DNA of 61,911 nucleotides from Candidatus Limiplasma pullicola (GCA_018710985.1 DVIV01000053.1:1-61911), one strand, 5' to 3'. Shown: positions 7,679 to 16,596, counted from the stretch's first letter. Numbers and translations: made by a program. The notes: generated from the sequence alone by a model not told the origin.

Positions 7679-8776
7679 ATGAAAAAGGTCATGCTCATCT
7701 TCGGCACCAGACCGGAGGCCATCAAAATGTGTCCGCTGGTTCTGGAATTGAAGCGGCGCCCGGAATTTGAAACCGTGGTGTGCGTTACCGGCCAGCACAG
7801 GGAAATGCTGGATCAGATTCTCCAATGCTTCCAGGTGACGCCTCAATATGACCTGTCCATCATGCGGGACAAGCAGACCCTCTTTGATGTGACGGTGAAC
7901 ATTCTGGAAAAGCTGCGCGCCATCCTGGAGACGGAAAAGCCCGATGTGGCGCTGGTGCATGGCGATACCTCCACCGCCTTTGTCACGGCGCTGGCCTGCT
8001 TCTATATGCGCATTCCCGTGGGGCATGTGGAGGCGGGGCTTCGGACCTACAACCTGTATTCTCCCTTCCCGGAGGAGTTCAACCGCCAGGCGGTGGACCT
8101 CATCGCCCGGTTTTACTTTGCGCCCACGGAACTGAGCCGGCAGAACCTGCTTCGGGAGGGCAAGCCCGCCGAGCGCATCCACGTGACCGGCAACACCGTG
8201 ATCGACGCGCTGGACACCACCGTCAAAAGCGACTATACCCATCCGGAAATCGAATGGGCGCGCGGCAGCCGGCTGATTCTGCTCACGGCGCACCGCCGCG
8301 AAAACCTGGGCGAGCCGATGCGGGACATGTTCAGCGCCATCCGCCGCGTCGTGGACGAAACGCCCGACATCAAGGTGCTCTACCCCATGCACAAAAATCC
8401 TGCGGTGCGGGAGATGGCCCGCGCCTGCTTCGGCGGGCAGGAGCGCATCCACATGATCGAGCCGCTGGACGTGCTGGACTTCCATAACCTGATGGCCCAC
8501 GCTTACCTGATCATGACCGACAGCGGCGGCATTCAGGAGGAGGCCCCGGCGCTGGGCAAGCCGGTGCTGGTGATGCGCGATACCACCGAGCGCCCCGAAG
8601 GCGTGGTGGCCGGAACGCTCAAGCTGGTGGGAACGGACGAGAATACCATCTACACCGCCGTGCGCGAGCTGTTGGGCGACCCCGCCGCCTACCACGAGAT
8701 GGAGCACGCCGCCAATCCCTACGGCGACGGGCACGCCAGCCGCTACATCGCGGACATTCTGGCCCGCGAGCTCTAG
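7679..8776 (+). CDS. wecB: UDP-N-acetylglucosamine 2-epimerase (non-hydrolysing)
   Basis: This 365-residue GT-B-fold enzyme interconverts UDP-GlcNAc and UDP-ManNAc. Diagnostic motifs are GTRPEAIKM, HVEAGLRT, LLTAHRRENLG, and the C-terminal run MTDSGGIQEEAP followed by RDTTERPEG. GAGGT six bases upstream supports the ATG at 7679 rather than the one at 7673. A UDP-sugar dehydrogenase lies 1.7 kb downstream, so the product may be UDP-ManNAc. Alternatively it may act as the WbpI-type epimerase on UDP-2,3-diacetamido-glucuronate; the sequence does not separate the two. The 3' end overlaps the convergent gene by four bases. Confidence 0.92.
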   Translation: MKKVMLIFGTRPEAIKMCPLVLELKRRPEFETVVCVTGQHREMLDQILQCFQVTPQYDLSIMRDKQTLFDVTVNILEKLRAILETEKPDVALVHGDTSTAFVTALACFYMRIPVGHVEAGLRTYNLYSPFPEEFNRQAVDLIARFYFAPTELSRQNLLREGKPAERIHVTGNTVIDALDTTVKSDYTHPEIEWARGSRLILLTAHRRENLGEPMRDMFSAIRRVVDETPDIKVLYPMHKNPAVREMARACFGGQERIHMIEPLDVLDFHNLMAHAYLIMTDSGGIQEEAPALGKPVLVMRDTTERPEGVVAGTLKLVGTDENTIYTAVRELLGDPAAYHEMEHAANPYGDGHASRYIADILAREL

Positions 8777-9123
8777 GAGCGGAGCATGCGCATGCCGCTA
8801 AGCGCCAGGGCGCTCAGCCCGCACCAGGCCAGCGTGAAGGGCAGGCAGATCTGCCCGCGCACATTGCCCGGCATGCGCCGGTAGTCCCAGATCTGATGCC
8901 GCCGGTTAAAAACCAGGCCGAAGGCATATTCCACACCCGTGATCATAAGGCCGCCCAGCAGCGCCTGCTGCCAGAGGGGGCGGCCTTTTTGCATGCGGCT
9001 GACGCCGCGAAGCACGGCGAAGGAGGCCCCGCCCGCCAGCGCCATGGCGGGGTGGGTGCGCCCGCGCCAGGCCATCTCCAGCATCGGATAGGCCGCCGCG
9101 CCGGCCAGAAAGGCTGCAAGCAT
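8773..9123 (-). CDS. Small ABC_trans_CmpB-like (DUF1113) membrane protein
   Basis: This 116-residue protein is hydrophobic, with about three membrane segments. Its C-terminal half carries NRRHQIWDYRRMPGN and GQICLPFTLAW, the Trp/Tyr- and 'GQICLPF'-containing signature of the ABC_trans_CmpB family. Function is unproven despite the name; no ATPase partner lies next to it. It runs against the epimerase gene and overlaps its end. The start at 9123 has AAGGACGG upstream on the minus strand. Confidence 0.7.
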   Translation of the reverse strand: MLAAFLAGAAAYPMLEMAWRGRTHPAMALAGGASFAVLRGVSRMQKGRPLWQQALLGGLMITGVEYAFGLVFNRRHQIWDYRRMPGNVRGQICLPFTLAWCGLSALALSGMRMLRS

Positions 9124-9172
9124 GAGTCATCCGTCCTTTCCCCGAAGGTTTCCCGCAAATTAGCATGTCCGC

Positions 9173-9201
9173 TTGTTTGGCCGCTCATGCCATGTTATAA
9201 T
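9173..9201 (+). promoter_or_regulatory. SigA-type promoter of the THUMP methyltransferase gene
   Basis: TTGTTT (9173-9178), 17 bp, TATAAT (9196-9201). Confidence 0.7.
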
Positions 9202-9236
9202 TTTGCGTTGATACGGTAGGAATGGGGGAAAGAGGC

Positions 9237-10346
9237 GTGGCATACACCTTTTTGGCGACGGCGGCCTTCGGGCTGGAGGGCGTGGCGGCGGGCGAACTCA
9301 AGCGCATGGGCCTTCCCGCCAGGGCGGAAAACGGCGGCGCGCGCTTTGAAGGCACGCTCATGGATGCCTTCCGCGCCAACCTGTACCTTCGCACGGCGGA
9401 CCGCGTGCTGCTGGTGCTGGCCGAGGGTGAGGCCGCCACCTTCGAGGACCTGTTCCAGCTGGTGGGGAGCGTCGCCTGGGAGCGCCTTTTGCCGCGGGAC
9501 GCGGCCATTCATGTCAGCGGCAAATGCGTGCGCAGCCGCCTGATGAGCGTGCGCGACTGCCAGGCCGTGAGCAAAAAGGCCATCGTGCGGCGGCTGATGG
9601 AGCGTCTGGGCGTTTCGCGTCTGCCGGAGACGGGCGCGCGCTTTCCCATCGGGGTGTCGGTGGTCAACGACCGCGCGCGCGTCACGCTGGACATGAGCGG
9701 CGATGCGCTCAATCGGCGCGGCTATCGCACCTGGAACGGCGAGGCGCCCCTGCGCGAGACGCTGGCTGCCGCGCTGGTGGACCTCAGCCCCTGGCGGCCC
9801 GGCATGCCGCTCTACGACCCCTGCTGCGGCACGGGCACGCTGCTCATCGAGGCGGCCTTCAGGGCCGCGTCCCGCGCGCCGGGCCTTGCGCGCGCCTTCG
9901 CCTGCGAAAGCTACCCCTTCATGGACCGGGCGGGGATGGACGCCCTCAGGCGCGAGGCGCGCGAGGCCTTTCATCCGGATGCGCCGCTTTCCATCGCCGG
10001 AAGCGACATCGACCCCGAAGCGCTCTCGCTGTGCGAGCGGCATATCCGCCAGGCGGGGCTGGAGGGGCGCATCTGCGTGCGCCGGCAGGACCTGAGGTCG
10101 CTCACGCTGGACGGCCCCGCCGGGGTGTTTCTGCTCAACCCGCCCTATGGCGAGCGGCTGAGCGACCGAGAGGGCGCACGCGCGCTGTACCGTGAGCTGG
10201 GCGCGATGCTCAGGCGCCACCCCGGCTGGAAGCTGTGCGCCATTTCCGCCGACCCCGGCTTTGAGCGCGCCTTCGGCCGCCGCGCGGACAAAAAGCGCAG
10301 GCTCTACAACGGACGGCTGGAATGCGATTTCTTCATCTACCGCTGA
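9237..10346 (+). CDS. THUMP-domain RNA guanine-N2 methyltransferase (RlmL N-half/YpsC-like)
   Basis: This 369-residue protein probably methylates a guanine in 23S rRNA or tRNA. An N-terminal region starting YTFLATAAFGLE leads into a THUMP RNA-binding domain (about 40-150). The C-terminal Rossmann methyltransferase (about 160-369) contains DPCCGTGTLLIEAA (SAM site) and NPPYGER (the N-methyltransferase NPPY motif). GTG 9237 fits family alignments, which begin near YTF, and has GGGGGA seven bases upstream; ATG 9222 would add five residues but has a poor ribosome site. The exact target nucleotide cannot be read from sequence. Confidence 0.88.
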   Translation: MAYTFLATAAFGLEGVAAGELKRMGLPARAENGGARFEGTLMDAFRANLYLRTADRVLLVLAEGEAATFEDLFQLVGSVAWERLLPRDAAIHVSGKCVRSRLMSVRDCQAVSKKAIVRRLMERLGVSRLPETGARFPIGVSVVNDRARVTLDMSGDALNRRGYRTWNGEAPLRETLAAALVDLSPWRPGMPLYDPCCGTGTLLIEAAFRAASRAPGLARAFACESYPFMDRAGMDALRREAREAFHPDAPLSIAGSDIDPEALSLCERHIRQAGLEGRICVRRQDLRSLTLDGPAGVFLLNPPYGERLSDREGARALYRELGAMLRRHPGWKLCAISADPGFERAFGRRADKKRRLYNGRLECDFFIYR

Positions 10347-10357
10347 AGCGGCCGAGA

Positions 10358-10386
10358 TTGACTTTCCGGCGGTCGTGCGGTATCAT
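10358..10386 (+). promoter_or_regulatory. SigA-type promoter of the nucleotide-sugar operon
   Basis: TTGACT (10358-10363), 17 bp, TATCAT (10381-10386), about 60 bases before the dehydrogenase gene. It lies just after the methyltransferase stop, so the four sugar genes have their own start. Confidence 0.75.
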
Positions 10387-10445
10387 AAATCATGGATCAT
10401 GCCGCCTTTCGGGCGATTCTATACGCAAGCAAGGAGATTGAAAGC

Positions 10446-11753
10446 ATGTCGGTTTTGAAGCAAAAGATTCTCGACCGTACCGTCACCCTGGGCGTGGTTG
10501 GACTGGGCTATGTCGGGCTCCCGCTGGCGGTGGAAAAGGCCAAGGCCGGCTTCCATGTGATCGGCTTTGACGTGCAGCCCCGGAAGGTGGACATGGTCAA
10601 CCAGGGACACAACTATATCGGCGACGTGGTGGACAGCGACCTCAAAAAGATCGTGGAGGAGGGCATGCTTCGCGCCACCACGGACTTTGCCTCCGTGGCC
10701 TCGTGCGACTGCGTGTGCATCGCCGTGCCCACGCCCCTTGACGAGCATCAGCAGCCCGATATCAGCTACGTGCGCTCCTCCGCGGAAAGCATCATGCCCC
10801 ATATGCACCGCGATATGCTCATCGTTTTGGAATCCACCACCTACCCCGGCACCACCGAGGAAATGCTCCGCCCCATTCTGGAAAAGAGCGGCCTCAAATG
10901 CGGCGTGGACTTTTTCCTGGCCTTCTCGCCGGAGCGCGTGGACCCAGGCAACGCCATCTACAAAACCAAGAACACCCCCAAGGTGGTGGGCGGCGTCACC
11001 CCCGAATGCACCGATATCGCCGCCACGCTTTACGAGGCCGTTCTGGAGGCGCCCGTGCATCGCGTGAGCAGCCCCGCCGTGGCCGAGATGGAAAAAATCC
11101 TCGAAAATACCTACCGCAACGTCAACATCGGCCTGATCAACGAGCTGGCGATTCTGTGCAACCGCATGGGCATCAACATCTGGGAGGTCGTCGAGGCGGC
11201 CAAGTCCAAGCCCTACGGCTTTCAGGCCTTCTATCCCGGCCCCGGTCTGGGCGGGCACTGCATCCCGCTGGACCCGTATTACCTGAGCTGGAAGGCGCGG
11301 GAGTTCGGCTTCCATACCTCGATGATCGAAAGCAGCATGATCATTAACGACCGCATGCCCGAATACTGCGCGCAGCGTGCCATGGGCGCGCTCAACGAGC
11401 GCAAGAAGGCCATGAACGGCGCGAAGGTGCTGGTGCTGGGCGTGGCCTACAAGCAGGATATCGACGATTACCGCGAAAGCCCCGCTCTGCGCGTGATCGA
11501 GAGCCTGCGCAAGCTCGGCGCCGAGGTCAGCTACTACGATCCCTATGTGGAATCCTACCGCTATCAGGGGCATGAGGAGCACCGCATCCCGGCCCTTGAC
11601 AGGGCCGCGCTGGAAAATGCCGACCTTGTCATGGTGACCACGGCGCATACCTGCGTGGATTACGACTTTGTGGCCGAGCATGCCAGCCTGATCTTCGACA
11701 CCAAAAATGTCATGAAGAACGTGAAAAAGCGCGAGAACATCCGCGTTCTGTGA
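10446..11753 (+). CDS. wbpA: UDP-N-acetyl-hexosamine 6-dehydrogenase (WbpA/WecC-like)
   Basis: This 435-residue NAD-dependent enzyme oxidises C6 of a UDP-HexNAc to the uronic acid. The N-terminal Rossmann fold begins VVGLGYVGLPLAV. FSPERVDPGN and GGHCIPLDPYYL are the UDP-sugar dehydrogenase signature, with the catalytic Cys in GGHCIP. The C-terminal UDP-binding domain starts around residue 320 (VLGVAYKQDIDDYRESPA). ATG 10446 has AAGGAGA upstream; the frame is open further back but over the promoter. The next three genes are wbpB, wbpD and wbpE types, which favours UDP-GlcNAc as substrate (WbpA). UDP-ManNAc (WecC) remains possible given the epimerase upstream. Confidence 0.88.
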   Translation: MSVLKQKILDRTVTLGVVGLGYVGLPLAVEKAKAGFHVIGFDVQPRKVDMVNQGHNYIGDVVDSDLKKIVEEGMLRATTDFASVASCDCVCIAVPTPLDEHQQPDISYVRSSAESIMPHMHRDMLIVLESTTYPGTTEEMLRPILEKSGLKCGVDFFLAFSPERVDPGNAIYKTKNTPKVVGGVTPECTDIAATLYEAVLEAPVHRVSSPAVAEMEKILENTYRNVNIGLINELAILCNRMGINIWEVVEAAKSKPYGFQAFYPGPGLGGHCIPLDPYYLSWKAREFGFHTSMIESSMIINDRMPEYCAQRAMGALNERKKAMNGAKVLVLGVAYKQDIDDYRESPALRVIESLRKLGAEVSYYDPYVESYRYQGHEEHRIPALDRAALENADLVMVTTAHTCVDYDFVAEHASLIFDTKNVMKNVKKRENIRVL

Positions 11754-11779
11754 GACGCGAAAGGAGAGGCCGCATCACC

Positions 11780-12880
11780 ATGAGGGAAAAACTGCGCTAT
11801 GCGCTCATCGGCTGCGGGCGAATCGCGCCCAACCATATCGCGGCATACCTGAACAATGCGGAGGATCTGGCGCTGTGCGCCGTGTGCGACCCCGTGCCGG
11901 AGCGCATGGAGGCCGTGCTTCGGCCCCTTACGGAGGAGGAGCGCACCCACGTGCGCCGCTATACCGACCACCGTGAGCTGCTGGCCAGGGAGACGCCGCA
12001 GCTGTGCGCCGTGGCCACCGAAAGCGGCCTGCACGCGCAGGTGGGACTGGATGTGCTGCGCGCGGGCTCCAATGTGATCATCGAAAAGCCGCTGGCCCTG
12101 TCGCTGGCGGATGCGCGCGCGCTGATCGACGAGGCGGACGCGCGGGGGCTCAAGCTGTGCGCCTGTCATCAGAACCGTTTCAACAAATCCATTCAGAAGA
12201 TCCGTACCGCCGTGGAGGAAAAGCGCTTCGGGCGCATGCTGCACGGTACGGTACATGTGCGCTGGAACCGGGGCGAGGAATACTACCGTCAGGCGCCCTG
12301 GCGCGGCACCTGGGCCATGGACGGCGGCGCGCTGATGAACCAGTGCATCCACAGCATCGATCTGCTGCGCTGGATGCTGGGCGACGGCGTGACCGAAGTA
12401 ATGGCCTATACCGATAACCTCAACCATCCCTACATCCAGGCCGAGGATCTCGGACTTGCGCTGGTGCGCTTTGACAGCGGGGCCTATGGCATCGTGGAGG
12501 GCACCACCAACGTCTACCCCCATAACCTGGAGGAAACCCTCTATCTCTTTGGGGAAAACGGCACCGTCAAGGCCGGCGGCAAGAGCGTCAACATCATCGA
12601 GGAGTGGGATTTCCGCGACGGCCGCGGCGACCCCGCCACCATCAAGATGCAGTTTGGCGAAAACCCGCCCAACGTGTACGGCTACGGCCACACGCCCCTG
12701 TACGCCGATGTGATCGCCGCCATCCGCGAGGACCGCGCGCCCTATGTGGACGGGCGGGCGGGCATGCGCGCGCTGGAGCTGGTGCTGGCCATCTACCGGT
12801 CGGCGGCGGAGCACCGGCCGGTGCAGCTGCCGCTCACGGACTGCGCCACCACCGATTTTGAAGGGAGATTCGGCCGATGA
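11780..12880 (+). CDS. wbpB: Gfo/Idh/MocA oxidoreductase, WbpB/WlbA-like 3-dehydrogenase
   Basis: The protein has 366 residues. The N-terminal NAD-binding fold starts YALIGCGRIAPNH, and EKPLALS is the conserved Lys-containing motif of the family. The C-terminal sheet domain has NQCIHSIDLLRWMLG and GYGHTPLYADVI. The last two are close to WlbA/WbpB, which oxidise C3 of UDP-GlcNAc-uronate before transamination. It lies 26 bases after wbpA and overlaps wbpD by four bases (ATGA). The ribosome site AAGGAGA is 12 bases from the ATG, a long spacing. Operon context decides the specific assignment. Confidence 0.85.
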   Translation: MREKLRYALIGCGRIAPNHIAAYLNNAEDLALCAVCDPVPERMEAVLRPLTEEERTHVRRYTDHRELLARETPQLCAVATESGLHAQVGLDVLRAGSNVIIEKPLALSLADARALIDEADARGLKLCACHQNRFNKSIQKIRTAVEEKRFGRMLHGTVHVRWNRGEEYYRQAPWRGTWAMDGGALMNQCIHSIDLLRWMLGDGVTEVMAYTDNLNHPYIQAEDLGLALVRFDSGAYGIVEGTTNVYPHNLEETLYLFGENGTVKAGGKSVNIIEEWDFRDGRGDPATIKMQFGENPPNVYGYGHTPLYADVIAAIREDRAPYVDGRAGMRALELVLAIYRSAAEHRPVQLPLTDCATTDFEGRFGR

Positions 12881-13440
12881 GCGCATACATCCATCCCACC
12901 GCCGTGGTGGATGAGGGAGCGGAGATCGGCGAGGGCACGAAGGTGTGGCACTTCTGTCACATCGAGGGCACAGCCAAAGTGGGCGCGGGCTGCTCCATCG
13001 GTCAGAACGGCTATGTGGGGCAGCATGTGACCATCGGCGACGGCTGCAAGCTGCAAAACAACGTGAGCGTCTATCAGGGCGTTACGCTGGGCCGCGGGGT
13101 ATTCTGCGGCCCCAGCTGCGTGTTTACCAACGACCTGACCCCCCGCGCGCGCTTTCCCAAGGGCTCCGCGCATTTCGTGCCCACCGTGGTGGAGGACGGG
13201 GCCAGCGTCGGCGCCAACGCCACCGTGGTCTGCGGGCACCGCATCGGGCGCTGCGCCATGATCGGCGCGGGCGCGGTCGTCGCCTGCGACGTGCCGCCCC
13301 ATGCCCTCATGCTGGGCGTGCCCGCGCGGCCGCACGGCTTTGTGTGCACGTGCGGCGCGCTTCTGCGGGACGCGCTGGCCTGCCCCGAATGCGGGCGGCG
13401 CTTCCTTCCCGACGGGGAAGGGCTGAGGGAGGTCGAATAG
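12877..13440 (+). CDS. wbpD: WbpD/WlbB-like UDP-sugar 3-N-acetyltransferase with a Cys-rich tail
   Basis: This 187-residue protein has left-handed beta-helix hexapeptide repeats across about residues 5-145 (VVDEGAEIGEGTKVWHF, then repeated [IV]G motifs, and FTNDLTPRA). It matches the acetyl-CoA-dependent enzyme that acetylates the 3-amino group of UDP-GlcNAc(3NH2)A. The last ~40 residues add CTCG and CPECGRRF, a CxC/CxxC pattern resembling a small zinc ribbon. It overlaps wbpB by four bases and abuts wbpE with no gap. The catalytic His is probably the one in KVWHFCH. Confidence 0.87.
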   Translation: MSAYIHPTAVVDEGAEIGEGTKVWHFCHIEGTAKVGAGCSIGQNGYVGQHVTIGDGCKLQNNVSVYQGVTLGRGVFCGPSCVFTNDLTPRARFPKGSAHFVPTVVEDGASVGANATVVCGHRIGRCAMIGAGAVVACDVPPHALMLGVPARPHGFVCTCGALLRDALACPECGRRFLPDGEGLREVE

Positions 13441-14577
13441 ATGCAGTTTCATGATCTGGGCGCGCAGTACCGCGCGCTGAAAAGCGAGATCGACGCCGGC
13501 ATCGCCGCGGTTCTGGAAAAGGGCCATTTCATCCTGGGCGAGCAGGTGAGCGAGCTGGAGGACGCGCTGGCCCGCGACGTGGGGCGGCGCTTTTGCGTGA
13601 CCTGCGGCAACGGCACCGACGCGCTGGTGCTCGCGCTCATGCTGTGGGGCGTGGGGCCGGGTGACGCGGTGTTCGTGCCGGACTTCACCTACTTCGCCTC
13701 CGCCGGATGCGCCACCACCGTGGGCGCGGAGATGATTCCGGTGGACATCCGCCCGGATACCTTCAACATCGACCCCGACGCGCTGGAAGCCGCCGTATGC
13801 CGGGTGGAGGCCGAGGGGCGCCTTCGGCCCGCGGCCGTGATCCCGGTGGACCTGTTCGGCCTGCCGGCGGACTACCCGCGCATTGCGCAAATCGCCGCGC
13901 GTCACGGGCTGCGGATTCTGGAGGATGCCGCTCAGGGCTACGGCGGGCGTATCGGCGATACGAATGCCTGCGCTTTCGGACAGGCGGCCGCCACGTCCTT
14001 TTTCCCCGCCAAGCCGCTGGGCTGCTACGGGGACGGCGGCGCGGTCTTTGTGGACGATGCGGAGGAGGACGCGCTGCTGCGCTCTTTGCGGGCCAACGGC
14101 AGGGGCGTTTCTGACAAGTACGACAACCAGCGCATCGGCATGAACAGCCGGCTGGATACCCTGCAGGCGGCGGTGCTTCTGCCCAAGCTGCGCGCGCTAC
14201 GCGCCTACGAGCTGGATGCGCTCAACGCCGCGGCGGATGTCTACGCGCAGGCGCTGGACGGGTGCGTGGAGACGCCCCGCGTGCCCGATGGGTACCTGAG
14301 CAGCTGGGCGCAGTACACCGTGCTTATGGAAAACCGCACGCGGCGCGACGGGGCGCAGCGCTTCCTCAAGGAGCGCGGCATCCCCAGCATGGTCTACTAT
14401 CCCCGCTGCATCCATCGGCAGACCGCCTACGCGGACCGGGCGTTTGACGACGCGCTCTATCCGAACGCCCTGGCGGCATGTGACAGGGTGCTCTCTCTGC
14501 CCATGCATCCCTACCTGACCGAAGCGGATATCGGCCGGGTGGCGGAGGCGGTGAGGGAATATGTGCGCGGAGCCTAA
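13441..14577 (+). CDS. wbpE: DegT/DnrJ/EryC1/StrS aminotransferase, WbpE-like
   Basis: This 378-residue PLP-dependent sugar aminotransferase opens with FHDLGAQYRAL, typical of WbpE-type enzymes. GNGTDALVLAL binds the cofactor phosphate, EDAAQGYGG holds the Asp that contacts the PLP ring, and the Schiff-base lysine is in FFPAKPLGCYGDGG. It would add the 3-amino group to the 3-keto sugar made by the WbpB-like enzyme, using glutamate. Its start codon follows the wbpD stop directly, with GGGAGG upstream. The gene ends 11 bases from a convergent gene. Confidence 0.9.
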   Translation: MQFHDLGAQYRALKSEIDAGIAAVLEKGHFILGEQVSELEDALARDVGRRFCVTCGNGTDALVLALMLWGVGPGDAVFVPDFTYFASAGCATTVGAEMIPVDIRPDTFNIDPDALEAAVCRVEAEGRLRPAAVIPVDLFGLPADYPRIAQIAARHGLRILEDAAQGYGGRIGDTNACAFGQAAATSFFPAKPLGCYGDGGAVFVDDAEEDALLRSLRANGRGVSDKYDNQRIGMNSRLDTLQAAVLLPKLRALRAYELDALNAAADVYAQALDGCVETPRVPDGYLSSWAQYTVLMENRTRRDGAQRFLKERGIPSMVYYPRCIHRQTAYADRAFDDALYPNALAACDRVLSLPMHPYLTEADIGRVAEAVREYVRGA

Positions 14578-14588
14578 GGCATCGGCCC

Positions 14589-16469
14589 TTACAGGCCATG
14601 CTGCTGGAGCCAGCGCTCTACGACAGCTTCAAAGTGCTCAGGGAATTGTGCGTTTTCCTCTTCCAGACAGGACAGGTAGTACAGCGCTTCGGTACGGTCT
14701 GCGGGCCGCACGCGACGATAAGCGGTGAACACATAGCCGTTGCCCATGTCAAAGGAGCATTCAGGAGAAAATGTTCCGCTATCCAGCGCGGCAAGAAAGG
14801 CCGCGTTGATTTTTTCGGCAAAGCCGGTGGGACAGAAGGGTTCACAGGTCAGTACATAAGCCGCATCAAGCAGGTCCACGGGAAATCCGTGCGTTCCCAG
14901 AATGGCTGACCCGTAGGCGAGCTTCCCACGCACGCTTACATCTGGCAACAGCGCATTACGAAACACATCCGGATTGTAGGGTTCGCCATGGGGAATCATG
15001 TAGGCGATTTCTCCGTGAGGTATGGTGTCGTCAATCCAACGAGCCAACGTCTCGACCTGCTCCATATCATTTCGGTCAGGGGTGGGAAGGACGCTGCCCG
15101 GCAGCCAGTTTGTTCTTGGAAAGGCTGCGGGAACAGAACTCGATGCCAACTGCACCACCAGTGCCGCCGCGGTGAAGGCTGCGGCAACGCGGCAAGCAGC
15201 CGTCTTTTGGACGCTGGCAACCGCGCAGCCAAAGAAAATCGCAAAGAAAAAGTAGCAAGGCATGAGCAGCAGGCTGTGATGTGCCCCCATGTTCTGCACC
15301 CGTGTAAACAGGATCAGGCTGAGAAGACAGGTTATGAGGGCAGCCAGCGCGGGGCCTCTGCTTTTTTTCCGTACCAGCGCCCATATCAGGCCCGCTGCAA
15401 ACAAAGCGCAGGCAAGCCATCCCAGCCTGCTTACCTGTGCCGTCACTTCCGCCGCAAATCCGCCGGACAGGTAGGCGGCATAGTGAACCGCATAGTCATA
15501 GCTTATGATGGCTTGCAGCATGGGCCATAACGTCAGCACGAGCAGGCTCAGCGATGGTAGCAGAAAGACCAGTGCATTTCGGAAGCTGAGCAGGGCAAGC
15601 CTTCGGTCATGTTTGGTGATGAGGCGAGCCAGCCAGGCTACCGCATAGCAGAGCACATAGGCTGTAAGCCAGTAGGCATACCACCGCCTGCACACGATCA
15701 GCAGATAGACGGCTGCCAGCAGCAGCAGCCAGCGCGGCACATCCGGCCTTTCAAACCAGTAATCCAGGGTGAGCAGGAGAATGACCAGAATAAAAATGAG
15801 GCCAATGAGATCCGGTTGGCCATAGGACAACGCCTGGTACAATAGCGGAATGGACACGCATCCCAGAAACCCCAGTCCAAAGGCAAGCCGGCGCCGCCGA
15901 GGGTGAAAGAGCGTCACGCATTTGCTCACAAACGCCGCAAGGGCGGTAAACAAAGGCGGCAGAATCGCTGCGCAGCAGGACAGCGTGTACCAATCGCCCG
16001 TCTTTGGGGTAAAGGCATAGGGAAGCTCCACAAACAGACAGATGTAATTGGTATAGTCGTAGCTGGCTCCGTAGGCGCCTAATTCAAAGATGTTTTTCAG
16101 CCCGGACCAGGGACCAAGGCTGAAAAAGTATTCATAGGCGATCTGCTTCTGGTAGTAGTGCCCGTAATCAAAATAGTAGATAAACTGGCGGCTTCGGATC
16201 TGCATGGCAAAATAGGCCAGTGCTCCTGCCGTCACAAGCAAAACGCAGCCAAACTGTGCGCGGGTGAGGCACACACGGCTTATCCGCATGGCGGCCAGCA
16301 GCAGGCCCCACAGCAGCAGCCAGGAGATCAGCCCAACCCCTATGCCCCAGAGAAAGGTATATTCCAGGGCAGGACATCCTGAGGCAAACCAGAACAGCGC
16401 GCACATCGCGATCATTGCGGCTGGCAGAAGAAAAAGGGAGGCATGACGTCGGAAAGAGGATGTGCACAT
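14589..16469 (-). CDS. Polytopic GT-C-like membrane protein (putative glycosyltransferase)
   Basis: The protein has 626 residues. About a dozen membrane helices fill residues 10-475, with a large loop after helix 3 containing YYFDYGHYYQKQIAYEYFF, and a soluble C-terminal domain of roughly 150 residues. Acidic residues in the first loop (FDYGHYY) are reminiscent of GT-C enzymes that use lipid-linked sugar donors, but no family signature is decisive. Two sampled 60-base stretches are 53% GC, against about 77% in a stretch of wbpE next door, which suggests separate origin. It faces the wbp operon tail to tail. The ribosome site GGAAGGA lies before the ATG. Confidence 0.7.
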   Translation of the reverse strand: MCTSSFRRHASLFLLPAAMIAMCALFWFASGCPALEYTFLWGIGVGLISWLLLWGLLLAAMRISRVCLTRAQFGCVLLVTAGALAYFAMQIRSRQFIYYFDYGHYYQKQIAYEYFFSLGPWSGLKNIFELGAYGASYDYTNYICLFVELPYAFTPKTGDWYTLSCCAAILPPLFTALAAFVSKCVTLFHPRRRRLAFGLGFLGCVSIPLLYQALSYGQPDLIGLIFILVILLLTLDYWFERPDVPRWLLLLAAVYLLIVCRRWYAYWLTAYVLCYAVAWLARLITKHDRRLALLSFRNALVFLLPSLSLLVLTLWPMLQAIISYDYAVHYAAYLSGGFAAEVTAQVSRLGWLACALFAAGLIWALVRKKSRGPALAALITCLLSLILFTRVQNMGAHHSLLLMPCYFFFAIFFGCAVASVQKTAACRVAAAFTAAALVVQLASSSVPAAFPRTNWLPGSVLPTPDRNDMEQVETLARWIDDTIPHGEIAYMIPHGEPYNPDVFRNALLPDVSVRGKLAYGSAILGTHGFPVDLLDAAYVLTCEPFCPTGFAEKINAAFLAALDSGTFSPECSFDMGNGYVFTAYRRVRPADRTEALYYLSCLEEENAQFPEHFEAVVERWLQQHGL

Positions 16470-16587
16470 GGGCGATGCTTCCTTCCATTAATCCGGAATC
16501 TTTTATCTGGTATTTTAGCACAACAAATGCCAAAAATCCATTCTTCTTTGAAACAGGAGGACCGCTCTGGTCCGCAGAAAACAACTG

Positions 16588-16596
16588 TGTTATACT
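16588..16596 (+). promoter_or_regulatory. Extended -10 promoter of the GNAT gene
   Basis: TGTTATACT (TGn plus TATACT, 16588-16596) lies about 60 bases before the acetyltransferase start. No good -35 box stands 17 bases upstream, consistent with an extended -10 element. The rest of the 189-base divergent gap holds only an AT-rich stretch. Confidence 0.5.
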
